32,609 bases of DNA, from the NCBI GenBank assembly GCA_022574415.1, contig JACZSC010000005.1, positions 1-32,609 on the forward strand, written 5' to 3'. Shown here piece after piece: positions 7,016-14,832 of this stretch. Made by a program: the position numbers and the translations under genes. The notes beneath the pieces are model-generated. The model was not told the DNA's origin. It was given only the letters and a program-made list of their open reading frames with translations, and ran no database searches. The DNA comes from Nitrososphaerota archaeon (GTDB taxonomy: Archaea; Thermoproteota; Nitrososphaeria; Nitrososphaerales; Nitrosopumilaceae). The first letter of the stretch is position 1. Each line of letters begins with the position of its first letter.

Positions 7016-8836
7016 CTAGATTAATTTAGGCACAAATATGTAAACTACTGCGATTATTTCCAACCTGCCAATTATCATGAGAAAACTTAGTGCAATCTTT
7101 GTGGCAGGATCTGTGTCAATTGTGATTACATTTGCAGATAGTCCTCCAGTTGTTATGACGCCTGCAGCATCTAGAAAAGCATCGCCAAATTCTGCATCAG
7201 TAACATTCATCAAATGAAGTGCAACAAATGCAGAGATTAATGGGAATGAAACTATAATTATCACAGCGGTTATGATTTCTTTTTTCTTTTGATCTGTCAA
7301 GTTTTTGCGCGTAGACTTTTTAATGGCTTTTTGAAAATCTTTAAGATTAAAAAATCTGAATATTTTAATTCCTCCAGCAGTTGAAAAACCACAACCACCA
7401 ATAAACATCAATATAATCAAAATTGTTTCTGCGCCCTCTGGTAGTGTATCGAGAGGTTCTAATTGTAATCCTGTTGTAGTACTAGCCGAAACAGAATAAA
7501 ATGCACCGAGTAGAGGGTCCCAACCACTAGCTAATGTAAAAAGGATTATGGCAACAATTAAAACTGCAAAGTAGATCGAAACCTCTTTTCCTAATTTAGG
7601 AGACAAAAATCTCTTTCGAACAAAAGCATAGTGGAATGTAAACGGTAATGCACCTAATATCATTGAACCCATTAAAATAAGATGTTCTTGCCAAACTAAG
7701 TTTTGCAGGATTGTAGAATTAGGAAGGAACCCTCCTGTTGCTAACGTACTCATTGCAAGAGAGAAATTATCAATAATATTTCTTTCACCAAATACATATA
7801 ACAATAATGCAACAATTACAATATACACACTGAAAATGATTGTAATGGTGCCAAATAATTCCTTCATGTGTAATGTTTTACCTGAAATGAAACCACGCAT
7901 TGATTGTAACTTACTTTCAGGAAAAAATGCTGTCATAATGAGGTAGATGAAACTCATCCCACCTACTAGTTGTGTAAAGCTTCTATAGAATGTAAAACTC
8001 TGCGAAAGTTGTTCTTCTGGCTTATCAAATAAAGAAATTCCGCCAGTAGTAAATCCTGCAGCGCTAGAAAAGAAACTATTTGCAAAAAGTTCAATTTCAG
8101 ATCCGCTAGGATATGGTGATACATAGAGATATGGAATGGTACCAAATAATGTAAGAATAAACAGGCTTGAAAAAACTAAGATTGAAGCGTCCCTTAGATT
8201 TAGACTAGCTTTTTCACCGTAGGAATTCAGAAAGAATCCTGTGATTAGCAAAAGTACCATAGTAAGGTAAATTCCTGTTGCAGTAACAGTGTCATTTAGT
8301 ACTGTAGCAAGAATGGCTGGAACGATTATCAAGACACCTGCAAATTGAAGTACAAAACCAAGATTTCCTAGAATAGCTTTAACGGGCGGGCTTAGTAACC
8401 TTGGTTGAGTAGTAGTTGCGTTTCGTATTATATTGGCAATATTAGTCTGTAAAATAATACCCATAACCTTTGAATTTTTTCCAATGACGGGTAGTTTTCG
8501 AATATTATGATCACGCATTTTACGTAGTGCGTCCTGTAACGCCGCATTTTCTTCAATTGTTATCAAAGGGGTACTCATGATATCCTTTAGAATTGTAGTT
8601 TCAGCATAGACTGTAACATCACTTACCTTACTTAGAATATCTTCATCTGTAACAATACCGACTGGCTCCTTGTTGGTACCAGTAACTACTATGTCGTCTC
8701 GTTCATAATGTTGAAGCATTCTAGCTGCTTCACCCGTCCGAGTATATTGATCAAGCATTAAAACATCTTTATCCATAAACTGGCTTACTGGTTTAGAAAG
8801 CACATATGATACAGATTTTCTTGGATTTACTGACAT
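7016..8836 (-). CDS. trkH: TrkH-type potassium uptake protein with N-terminal CBS pair
   Basis: The 606-residue product has two CBS domains in the first 140 residues (GIVTDEDILSKV and VMGIILQTNIANII are the domain-end strands), then a TrkH/KtrB membrane domain. All four selectivity-filter loops can be seen: SAAGFTTGGISLF, STLATGGFLPN, SASTTTGLQ and AAGVITTGGLSA. TrkH proteins admit K+ (or Na+) driven by ion gradients and are usually gated by separate TrkA/KtrA ring proteins; here an adenine-nucleotide-binding CBS pair is fused to the channel and no TrkA is nearby. A TATA-like TATTTAAA at about -26 supports the ATG at 8836. Confident in family, not in ion preference. Confidence 0.85.
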   Translation of the reverse strand: MSVNPRKSVSYVLSKPVSQFMDKDVLMLDQYTRTGEAARMLQHYERDDIVVTGTNKEPVGIVTDEDILSKVSDVTVYAETTILKDIMSTPLITIEENAALQDALRKMRDHNIRKLPVIGKNSKVMGIILQTNIANIIRNATTTQPRLLSPPVKAILGNLGFVLQFAGVLIIVPAILATVLNDTVTATGIYLTMVLLLITGFFLNSYGEKASLNLRDASILVFSSLFILTLFGTIPYLYVSPYPSGSEIELFANSFFSSAAGFTTGGISLFDKPEEQLSQSFTFYRSFTQLVGGMSFIYLIMTAFFPESKLQSMRGFISGKTLHMKELFGTITIIFSVYIVIVALLLYVFGERNIIDNFSLAMSTLATGGFLPNSTILQNLVWQEHLILMGSMILGALPFTFHYAFVRKRFLSPKLGKEVSIYFAVLIVAIILFTLASGWDPLLGAFYSVSASTTTGLQLEPLDTLPEGAETILIILMFIGGCGFSTAGGIKIFRFFNLKDFQKAIKKSTRKNLTDQKKKEIITAVIIIVSFPLISAFVALHLMNVTDAEFGDAFLDAAGVITTGGLSANVITIDTDPATKIALSFLMIIGRLEIIAVVYIFVPKLI

Positions 8837-8996
8837 TAATCTACCCTACTAATTATTTGACAATTTAAATACAAACTGGATCAAAATTCTAATTGTTTTG
8901 AAAGAAATTTTAGACACTTAATAAATTTTTAAAATATTACATTTTTTGTTGCTAGAATTATTTAATATCTTTATAAACACTGTATTGTAATTTTAG

Positions 8997-9434
8997 ATGA
9001 TATTTACTATGAAAATTGATCAAGCTCAAGAAGTAGATTATGAATCTGTAAAAATTGATTACGTTGGATTTGTTGATCCATATGCCGTTGAAGGCATGTT
9101 AATTTTAAAGGCTGACAATGGACGCGATTTTCATATGAGAGCATTTTCTGGCGAAGTAGCAAAGCATATTACAAGTTTTATGGAAGATATTAAGGATTCT
9201 GTTCCTACTATTTACAAAATGTTAGAGGAGATTTGTGAACAAAATGAAATCATGCTTGTTAAAGTCAAAGTTTATGAAAGCGGACAAGTTCTTCGTGCTA
9301 ATCTATACTTTACTGGCAAAAAAGATCTTGTCTTGAGAAATTACCGTGCATCCGATGCGATGGCACTTGCAACATATTATAACATTCCAATTTTAGTTAG
9401 AAAAAATTTGCTCAAAGAAAAAATGGAAGTTTAG
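8997..9434 (+). CDS. DUF151 bifunctional-nuclease-family protein
   Basis: The 145-residue product has the BFN/DUF151 pattern: a first half with VDPYAVEGMLILKADNGRDFHMRAFSGEVAKHI and a second half with LRANLYFTGKKDLVLRNYRASDAMALA, where 'R.SDA.ALA' is the family hallmark. Plant and bacterial members have reported nuclease activity; the archaeal role is not settled. TTTATAAA at 8970-8977 lies about 23 bases before the ATG at 8997, which favours this start over the in-frame ATG at 9009 and suggests a leaderless mRNA. Its 3' end overlaps the convergent purP gene by 4 bases. Confidence 0.8.
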   Translation: MIFTMKIDQAQEVDYESVKIDYVGFVDPYAVEGMLILKADNGRDFHMRAFSGEVAKHITSFMEDIKDSVPTIYKMLEEICEQNEIMLVKVKVYESGQVLRANLYFTGKKDLVLRNYRASDAMALATYYNIPILVRKNLLKEKMEV

Positions 9435-10522
9435 GTAACAATCTCATCAAGCCTACCTTCTTGTTGTGCACGTTTAATCTCCATTGCGATTCTTCTACCA
9501 ACACCAAATGTTGTTCCATATTGATATTTTGTATATGGTGTTGTAGTAGCAACAATAGGATTTCCGGGAACGCGTAATGATACATCATATACAACCAACT
9601 CAAGGTCCTTCGTTATGACACTTTGAAGTGAAAAGGGACCAATAATTCCAGGGGGGTATTCCCTTTTCACTGCCTTTACAAATTTATCGCCCATAGAGAT
9701 AACTTTCTCTAAAAGTGACTCTCTTACAGTTGCAGGAGTATGACCCACTTCAATATTTTGTATATCTATGTTAAGATCAAGTTGTTGTTTTGCAGGTAAC
9801 GAGTTAAAGTCATACAAATTAGTTTGAAGTCTTCTTTCAATTCCAATAAAGTCTACATTGTCTGAAATCGGCGTGTGAAAATAAGTAAAATTCATGTATG
9901 TCCCAACAGAAAACTCTTCAATACTTGCTTCTTCAAGATCTTTTCTAGTGATCACTCCTTGTTTGATTTTTTCTTCAGATTTTTCCTTGTAATCTTTGTA
10001 TGAAGAAACTGTAAAGAACGCTCTTTCAAGTTTACGTTTTTTTTCTTGAACTTTGACAATAGCAGGTTTATTGATATTTTTTGGATTTTTGAAAAGCCTT
10101 GGATGTTTAATCCGTGCTTTTTCTAATAGATAGTATTGGTTTTTCCTATATGATCGCTCTTCTGCTTGGAATAATGCTCTATTACCAAAAATTGGAACTT
10201 TAAACGAATTTTCAATTGATTTGTAACCCAAATAAGCTGTTAGTGCACGGTGTGGAATAATTACTGTATTTGTATCTCTAAGGATTTTTTGATTTTGTGC
10301 AGAAACAATGTCTTTGAATTTTTTAAGAACAACAATTTCATCAGCAATCCTTCCAAATCTTTTGTATGGTTCTTCGCGTCCTTTTTGACAGTAAACAACA
10401 GTAGACAATTCTTCATCCTTTGCTCCGTCCATAATTTCTAATGCAGAATGGCTGCCTAGAACACCAATTCTAACATCAGAGTAGTCATTAACAATTTTTT
10501 TAATCTCGTTAATCTTAATCAT
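9431..10522 (-). CDS. purP: PurP, formate-dependent FAICAR synthetase
   Basis: PurP uses formate and ATP to formylate AICAR in the archaeal branch of IMP synthesis, replacing the folate-dependent PurH step. The 363-residue length and ATP-grasp-like layout fit. The start IRIG-type strand VRIGVLGSHSALEIMDGAKDE binds substrate; YLGYKSIENSFKVPIFGNR and EEFSVGTYMNFTYFHTPI follow; the C-terminal stretch includes PGIIGPFSLQSVI and VSLRVPGNPIV. The other pur genes of the window lie 6-17 kb away. Transcribed away from the small membrane protein gene at 10616. Confidence 0.93.
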   Translation of the reverse strand: MIKINEIKKIVNDYSDVRIGVLGSHSALEIMDGAKDEELSTVVYCQKGREEPYKRFGRIADEIVVLKKFKDIVSAQNQKILRDTNTVIIPHRALTAYLGYKSIENSFKVPIFGNRALFQAEERSYRKNQYYLLEKARIKHPRLFKNPKNINKPAIVKVQEKKRKLERAFFTVSSYKDYKEKSEEKIKQGVITRKDLEEASIEEFSVGTYMNFTYFHTPISDNVDFIGIERRLQTNLYDFNSLPAKQQLDLNIDIQNIEVGHTPATVRESLLEKVISMGDKFVKAVKREYPPGIIGPFSLQSVITKDLELVVYDVSLRVPGNPIVATTTPYTKYQYGTTFGVGRRIAMEIKRAQQEGRLDEIVT

Positions 10523-10615
10523 ATTATTTCTTCATGAGCGGTTCTAATATAGCTATAATTTTTTCATCCACAACTCAATCAAAGAGTTTATCATGAACCT
10601 TTTTCCAAAAAACCC

Positions 10616-10771
10616 ATGTTCTATTCCTTTGAATTGATCCTTGCCGGAATTATTCTTCTAACTGCGATGACTGTTGGCGGAATTAGTTTGTGGCTGAAAA
10701 GAAGGAATGAAAAAATTGAACAATTGAAACAAGCTGAAAATGAAGAACAAAATAATCAGAATCCTCCCTAG
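10616..10771 (+). CDS. single-pass small membrane protein (51 aa)
   Basis: ATG 10616 begins a 51-codon frame ending in TAG. Residues 5-26 are hydrophobic (ELILAGIILLTAMTVGG), followed by KRRNEK and a polar, Gln/Asn/Glu-rich tail ending NNQNPP. This is the shape of a small bitopic membrane protein with a basic cytoplasmic boundary. Family unknown. It lies between divergent purP and ubiX, 38 bases before the latter, so it could share a transcript with ubiX. Confidence 0.5.
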   Translation: MFYSFELILAGIILLTAMTVGGISLWLKRRNEKIEQLKQAENEEQNNQNPP

Positions 10772-10808
10772 TGATAATTTCTTTTTCAGGAGTAATAGCT
10801 AAAATAGT

Positions 10809-11387
10809 GTGATTCTTCATCAGCAATTATTGAGATTAATTGTTGGAATCACTGGAAGCACTGGAGTGATTTATGGAATTAGATTATTGGAGGTTTTAAA
10901 AAAATTGAATGTGGAAACACACTTGATCATGACGAAGTGGGCCATAAAATGTATTGGAATGGAAACTGATCATGATGCTGATTATGTAAAATCGTTGGCA
11001 CATTCATTTTCCGATGAGGGAAACATGGCTGCTAGCGTTTCAAGTGGCACTCATAAGGTTGATGGGATGATTATTGCACCCTGCAGCATGAAAACTCTAT
11101 CTAGTATTGCTAATGGTTATGATGAAACATTGGTAGCAAGAGCAGCTGCTGTAACAATCAAAGAAGGCAGAAAATTGATTTTGATGGTACGCGAAACTCC
11201 ATTGAGTGCAATTAACATTGAAAACATGTTGAAATTGGCACGACTTGGTATTGTGATATTGCCCCCTGTAACTGAATTTTACACAAAACCAAAAACTATT
11301 GATGATATAGTGAATCACGGAATAGGAAAATGTCTCGATCAATTTGACATCGAACACGATTTATACCACCGATGGGGAAGCTTTTGA
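10809..11387 (+). CDS. ubiX: UbiX-family flavin prenyltransferase
   Basis: UbiX joins a dimethylallyl group to FMN to make the prenyl-FMN cofactor of UbiD decarboxylases. The 192-residue product shows the Rossmann-like FMN-binding start LIVGITGSTGVIYGIRLLE, the VDGMIIAPCSMKTLSSIANGY motif and the late RETPLSAINIENMLKL region, all family hallmarks. No ubiD is in the window. The frame opens with GTG at 10809; TTG at 10830 would also keep the conserved start. The SRPBCC gene follows 10 bases after the stop. Confidence 0.92.
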   Translation: MILHQQLLRLIVGITGSTGVIYGIRLLEVLKKLNVETHLIMTKWAIKCIGMETDHDADYVKSLAHSFSDEGNMAASVSSGTHKVDGMIIAPCSMKTLSSIANGYDETLVARAAAVTIKEGRKLILMVRETPLSAINIENMLKLARLGIVILPPVTEFYTKPKTIDDIVNHGIGKCLDQFDIEHDLYHRWGSF

Positions 11388-11396
11388 AAGTAACAA

Positions 11397-11834
11397 TTGA
11401 CCAGAATTAATTTTGAAAAGATTGTAAAAGCTGAAAGAGATAAGATTTTTAAAATTGTTACTAATTATGAAAAACTTCAAAAAACAATTCCTCAATACTT
11501 TATATCAATTCGTGTCATATCATCTCGGGATAATGTTACTGTAATCGAAGAACATCTTAATTTGGCTGGTTATGAATTAGTCATGATGACAAAACATGTT
11601 ATAAAATTTCCAGAAATTCATGAGGTCTTTGTTATTGGTGGTGATGCCAAAGGCAGTCATATAGTTGAAAAATATGAAAAGATTCCAGAAGGAACAAAAA
11701 TTACTGTTGACGTTGATCTAAAACTTAGAGGACCATTAAGAATCGTTGCTTATTTCGGTAAATCAAAAATTACTAAAGGATTTTCTAGAATAATGGACGA
11801 ATTTGCAAAAATTGCAGAGAATCAGTCTGATTGA
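11397..11834 (+). CDS. SRPBCC/START-like ligand-binding protein
   Basis: The 145-residue product has the helix-grip pattern of polyketide cyclase/START-like proteins: an opening strand INFEKIVKAERDKIFKIVTNYEKLQKTIPQYF, a run of beta strands, and a final amphipathic helix ITKGFSRIMDEFAKIAE. Such proteins bind hydrophobic small molecules, possibly quinones or lipids; downstream placement next to ubiX, 10 bases away, hints at a prenyl or quinone substrate, but this is weak inference. The only possible start is TTG 11397, since TAA lies two codons upstream. The 3' end overlaps the convergent tatA by 13 bases. Confidence 0.7.
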   Translation: MTRINFEKIVKAERDKIFKIVTNYEKLQKTIPQYFISIRVISSRDNVTVIEEHLNLAGYELVMMTKHVIKFPEIHEVFVIGGDAKGSHIVEKYEKIPEGTKITVDVDLKLRGPLRIVAYFGKSKITKGFSRIMDEFAKIAENQSD

Positions 11835-12028
11835 TCCTTTTGTTTTCCCTTAAGCTCTTCTAGTTCTTTGTCGCCTTCAATTCTTCCTTTTTCATATTCC
11901 CCTTTCGCTTTTCCAAATGTTTTTGCAAGCTCAGGAATTTTCTTTACGCCAAAAAGCAGGACAGCAACAATAACTATGATCCAAATCCATTCTGCTCCTG
12001 CGACAAAATTTGTTATGTTTTCAAGCAT
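11822..12028 (-). CDS. tatA: TatA, twin-arginine translocase subunit
   Basis: TatA oligomers form the pore-like part of the Tat exporter for folded proteins. The 68-residue product has the family layout: a short N-terminal membrane helix (WIWIIVIVAVLLFG), the FGxKKIPEL hinge seen as FGVKKIPELAKTFGKA, and a charged amphipathic tail. It lies 43 bases downstream of tatC on the same strand. A TTTAAAT at 12054-12060, about 26-30 bases before the ATG, suggests its own promoter in addition to read-through from tatC. Confidence 0.93.
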   Translation of the reverse strand: MLENITNFVAGAEWIWIIVIVAVLLFGVKKIPELAKTFGKAKGEYEKGRIEGDKELEELKGKQKDQSD

Positions 12029-12071
12029 TTACATTTCCTTCTCGTGTTTATGATTTAAATGTTCACGAAAA

Positions 12072-12866
12072 CTAAGTTAACGGTTCAAGTTTCCTTTCTT
12101 TTCGTTCAATGATTGCCATGCCGCCAAGATAAAGCGCGATCATAGGTACTGCAATAAACCACATCGTTACACCGCTGCCATCTGGAGTAATGATTGCTCC
12201 AAATATCACAATTATCACAATTGCGTAGCGAATATTTTTTCGCCAAAATTTTGCATCGGTCATGCCAGAAGCAGTAGTTGCGTACATTATCATTGGAAGC
12301 TGGAATGATAAACCAAACGCAAGTAAAAACTGTAAAACAAAGGTTACAAAATCCATTATGTTCAGGAACGTAACCAATCCAGCTGACTCACCATATTTGT
12401 ACAGAAAATCAAGTATGTATGGAATTACCAAAAAATACGAAAATAAACATCCTGCAACAAATAACCCTAGAGATGGAATTGTTATAGTCCTACTTATGTG
12501 AATCTCATTTTCTTTGAGGGCAGGTTTTAGAAATGCTGCCGCTTCTCGTATAATGATCGGCATTACAGCTACAACCCCCACAAGCGCGGCGATGTATACT
12601 TGAGCAAAAAATGCTTGTCCCGGTGCAGTTTGAATGAGTTGAACACTTTCTGGAACTAGGTTTACTCTAAAGTAATCTGTGATTTGCGCTGCGATATTAT
12701 CTAACGGTTGTGGGATTGGATAAAATAATTTAATACCGAAGATTTCTCCTGGTTCTGCATGAAAAGTTAGAAGAAAAGCAGTAATTGCTATAACTACTAT
12801 CACAATTTTTAGAATACGACGTCTTAACTCTTCTAGATGTTTATTAATTTCTTGAATCTCTGACAT
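12072..12866 (-). CDS. tatC: TatC, twin-arginine translocase core
   Basis: TatC recognises the twin-arginine signal peptide. The 264-residue product has six hydrophobic segments and conserved family regions, including the opening HLEELRRRILK, the GVVAVMPIIIREAAAFLKPAL stretch and the late FQLPMIMYATTASG region, followed by a YAIVIIVIFGAIITPDGSG segment near the end. It is slightly longer than bacterial TatC because of an extended first periplasmic loop (residues about 32-80). It is the middle gene of a possible three-gene unit: unknown 154-residue protein, tatC, tatA. Confidence 0.95.
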   Translation of the reverse strand: MSEIQEINKHLEELRRRILKIVIVVIAITAFLLTFHAEPGEIFGIKLFYPIPQPLDNIAAQITDYFRVNLVPESVQLIQTAPGQAFFAQVYIAALVGVVAVMPIIIREAAAFLKPALKENEIHISRTITIPSLGLFVAGCLFSYFLVIPYILDFLYKYGESAGLVTFLNIMDFVTFVLQFLLAFGLSFQLPMIMYATTASGMTDAKFWRKNIRYAIVIIVIFGAIITPDGSGVTMWFIAVPMIALYLGGMAIIERKERKLEPLT

Positions 12867-12896
12867 CTGAGATCATATTACAATAAACTAATTTAT

Positions 12897-13361
12897 CTAC
12901 TTTCCAGGAATCGGCAAAAGCTTTGCACCAGGTAGACCTGATTCCTTTACTTCTTCATCTGTTAAGTCTTGAAATTCTAACGAAATGATGGGTTTTGTAT
13001 TAAATTTTGATTCTAATTCTTTTGCTAATGAAGCGATATCTTTTCCAGAATAAATTTCCCTAGAACCTTGGAGGAAAATCCTTTCCGCTTTCTCTTTTTC
13101 AGTTCCTCCAAACTTTTGTTTTAGAAATTTGGTAATACTTGGCAATTCGCTTAGTGGTATATGATTATGGTAATAGACAATACCCTTTACTGGCTCATAA
13201 TCTAAAGGGATTCCATGTCTGAAAAGAAAAACACCAATGAAAATCGCATCTTCTTCAGGCTCTCTTACGCACTTGATTTCCCAATTAAGTAATTTATCCT
13301 CATTATAGGTGAATTTTTCAACCTCATCTGAAGTTAATTTCCAGTATCTTGATTTACCCAT
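12897..13361 (-). CDS. conserved hypothetical protein upstream of tatC
   Basis: I do not recognise this family. The 154-residue product is soluble, with no signal peptide or cysteine motif; one Cys is at about residue 31. Recognisable patches are RHGIPLDYEPVKGIVYYHNHIP, an acidic EFQDLTDEEVKESG near the end, and a closing LLPIPGK. Only 30 bases separate it from the tatC start, so it is probably co-transcribed with the Tat genes, which is the one hint on its role. Start ATG 13361 gives MGKSRYWKLT. Confidence 0.55.
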   Translation of the reverse strand: MGKSRYWKLTSDEVEKFTYNEDKLLNWEIKCVREPEEDAIFIGVFLFRHGIPLDYEPVKGIVYYHNHIPLSELPSITKFLKQKFGGTEKEKAERIFLQGSREIYSGKDIASLAKELESKFNTKPIISLEFQDLTDEEVKESGLPGAKLLPIPGK

Positions 13362-13460
13362 TTCAAATTTTTCACAATTCTTCTGTTATAAATTCCAAAC
13401 CTAATTCACAATGTATAGTCAAATAATAGATCTTTAATACGATTATGAGTATCATATATT

Positions 13461-13616
13461 ATGGGAATACGGGTTACTGTGGTTCTAGATGAATCTAATG
13501 TGGAAAAACTCCGTGGAATACAAGCAAAGATGTTACGCGGTTCAACAAAATCGATTAGTTTTTCCTATGTTTTGAATCGTGTTACAGAAGAGGGATTAAG
13601 AAAATTCAAACCATAA
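13461..13616 (+). CDS. tiny ribbon-helix-helix-like protein (51 aa)
   Basis: ATG 13461 opens a 51-codon frame. The product reads MGIRVTVVLDESNVEKLRGI, then QAKMLRGSTKSISFSYVLNR and ends in a basic tail KFKP. A short beta strand with alternating hydrophobics, followed by two helices with SxSFSxVLN between them, is the pattern of CopG/Arc-type ribbon-helix-helix DNA-binding proteins, which act as dimers. No target is evident. It is too short to be seen by length alone, but codon use and motif support it. Confidence 0.6.
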   Translation: MGIRVTVVLDESNVEKLRGIQAKMLRGSTKSISFSYVLNRVTEEGLRKFKP

Positions 13617-13643
13617 AAATAGAACTACACAAAATAAGATAGA

Positions 13644-13868
13644 TTATTCTTTAGGAAATGAAATAATTAATGCATTATTTCCTTGTAGAATAATTTTATC
13701 TAGATTTTTTACTTTGTCATCAGTAACATCCTCAGATTCTATAAAAATGAGATTAATGTGTTCATCAAAAGTCTGCAACTTTCCCTGAATTATCTGGTTA
13801 ATTCTCAGCTAGGCTAAAATGACTTTGTTGACACAACTAACCAATGTTTTGACTATTTCGGAAGACAG
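13644..13868 (-). pseudogene. decayed Sm-like (Lsm) RNA-binding protein gene
   Basis: Reading the minus strand from CTG 13868 gives SSEIVKTLVSCVNKVILA, then TAG (13809-13811), then LRINQIIQGKLQTFDEHINL, IFIESEDVTDD and a closing IILQGNNALIISFPKE before TAA. This is the full two-motif Sm fold: Sm1 with 'G.L..fDeH.Nl' and Sm2 with 'i.G.n...is'. The amber codon falls inside the first conserved strand, and the expected ATG is replaced by CTG right after an in-frame stop. So the gene looks inactivated by two substitutions, not by sequencing slips. In archaea intact Lsm proteins form rings binding U-rich RNA. Confidence 0.7.
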
Positions 13869-14094
13869 CTATTTACTAACAAATAATTTTATGTTATATG
13901 TTTGTCCTTCAAACAAGCGTCACAATTGAAACTACGAGTGGAATAACTCTCATACAGTTACACTCTACGCACATACAATTAATTTCTGCTAAAACCTGCA
14001 GATTATCTGATTTATAATTCTCTGACAACAGACTTTCTCAACTTTAGACACAATATAGTTTAATTTACCAAAAGTCATTAGTGAAAAATGATCC

Positions 14095-14655
14095 CTAGTC
14101 ATAAATCATGAGGTCCTTTTCCTCAAGTAAATTATGAAGTTGGTTCACAGCACGATAGACATCCTTTTCGGTTTTGCCCCCTGTACATACTAATTTGCCA
14201 GAAGAAAAAATCAGAATTACTGTTTTTGGATCAAGCATTCTAAATATCAACCCGGGAAATTGTTCTGGTTCGTACATACTTCTTGGCAATGTTCTTGCAG
14301 CTTGTTCCAAGCTAACTCTACCACCAAGACTAATGGACGCTACGATATTTTGAATTGTCACCACAGCTTCCTTTTTTATCTTAATTCCACCTTTTCTCAA
14401 CTTTTGAACCACCATTTTTACTGCCTTTCTTGCCAGATCTTCTGATTTTGCACCAGTACATACCATCTTTCCAGTTCTGAAAAGCAGTGTAGCCGTCTTT
14501 GGATTCTTTATTCTAAACACAGCACCTGGAAATGTGTCTGGATGCCACTCTACATCAGGAAATTTTTTTTGGATATCTTTGAGATCTAGTTTTTGATCAA
14601 TTGTTGCTGATGCAACAACATTCTCGATGCTGATTATTGGTTTAGTGAAAGGCAT
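14095..14655 (-). CDS. tbp: TATA-box binding protein
   Basis: TBP binds the promoter TATA box with its saddle-shaped surface. The 186-residue product consists of two related repeats of about 90 residues. Repeat one has PDVEWHPDTFPGAVFRIKNP followed by LLFRTGKMVCTGAKS; repeat two has MYEPEQFPGLIFRMLDP followed by ILIFSSGKLVCTGGKT. These are the paired hallmarks of the family. A short acidic/hydrophobic tail (EEKDLMIYD) ends it. TTTTAAAT about 26-33 bases upstream of the ATG is a TATA box, so transcription is probably leaderless. It diverges from the tiny Cys-rich gene at 14724. Confidence 0.97.
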   Translation of the reverse strand: MPFTKPIISIENVVASATIDQKLDLKDIQKKFPDVEWHPDTFPGAVFRIKNPKTATLLFRTGKMVCTGAKSEDLARKAVKMVVQKLRKGGIKIKKEAVVTIQNIVASISLGGRVSLEQAARTLPRSMYEPEQFPGLIFRMLDPKTVILIFSSGKLVCTGGKTEKDVYRAVNQLHNLLEEKDLMIYD

Positions 14656-14723
14656 TGTTCTTTGGCTTTAATGAACCGTAATTTAAAACAAAGTTATAAA
14701 AATCGGTTACCTAGACACAAGTT
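14656..14723. promoter_or_regulatory. divergent promoters of tbp and a Cys-rich mini-protein
   Basis: The 68-base gap holds two TATA-like boxes facing opposite ways. TTTTAAAT on the minus strand (14681-14688) is about 26-33 bases before the tbp ATG. TTATAAAAA on the plus strand (14694-14702) is centred 26 bases before the ATG at 14724. The two boxes are only 6 bases apart, so the two initiation complexes could hardly form at once. Confidence 0.65.
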
Positions 14724-14819
14724 ATGGTCATGTGTGACAAATGTGATCAAGAAAAGCATGATCAGTGCATGGGTAAGGCTGGTATGTTTGACTGTGATTG
14801 TAAGTGTCTCAAATCTTAG
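14724..14819 (+). CDS. Cys-rich mini-protein (31 aa)
   Basis: ATG 14724 opens a 31-codon frame ending in TAG. The product begins MVMCDKCDQEKHDQC and ends FDCDCKCLKS: six cysteines in 31 residues, as CxxC, a Cys seven residues later, and a final CxCxC, with one His. This is a metallothionein-like or small zinc/iron-sulphur arrangement. The start is backed by a TATA box centred 26 bases upstream. Function unknown; expression from a promoter facing that of tbp is the only context clue. Confidence 0.6.
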   Translation: MVMCDKCDQEKHDQCMGKAGMFDCDCKCLKS

Positions 14820-14832
14820 TTTTTCTAGAAGG

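Noticed and set aside
13809-13811. TAG in the Sm-like frame read as pyrrolysine
   Set aside because: No pyrrolysine machinery is visible in the window, this group is not known to use it, and the same gene has also lost its ATG.
13869-14094. Gap between the Sm-like relic and tbp
   Set aside because: Checked for short frames and hairpins; nothing stands out.
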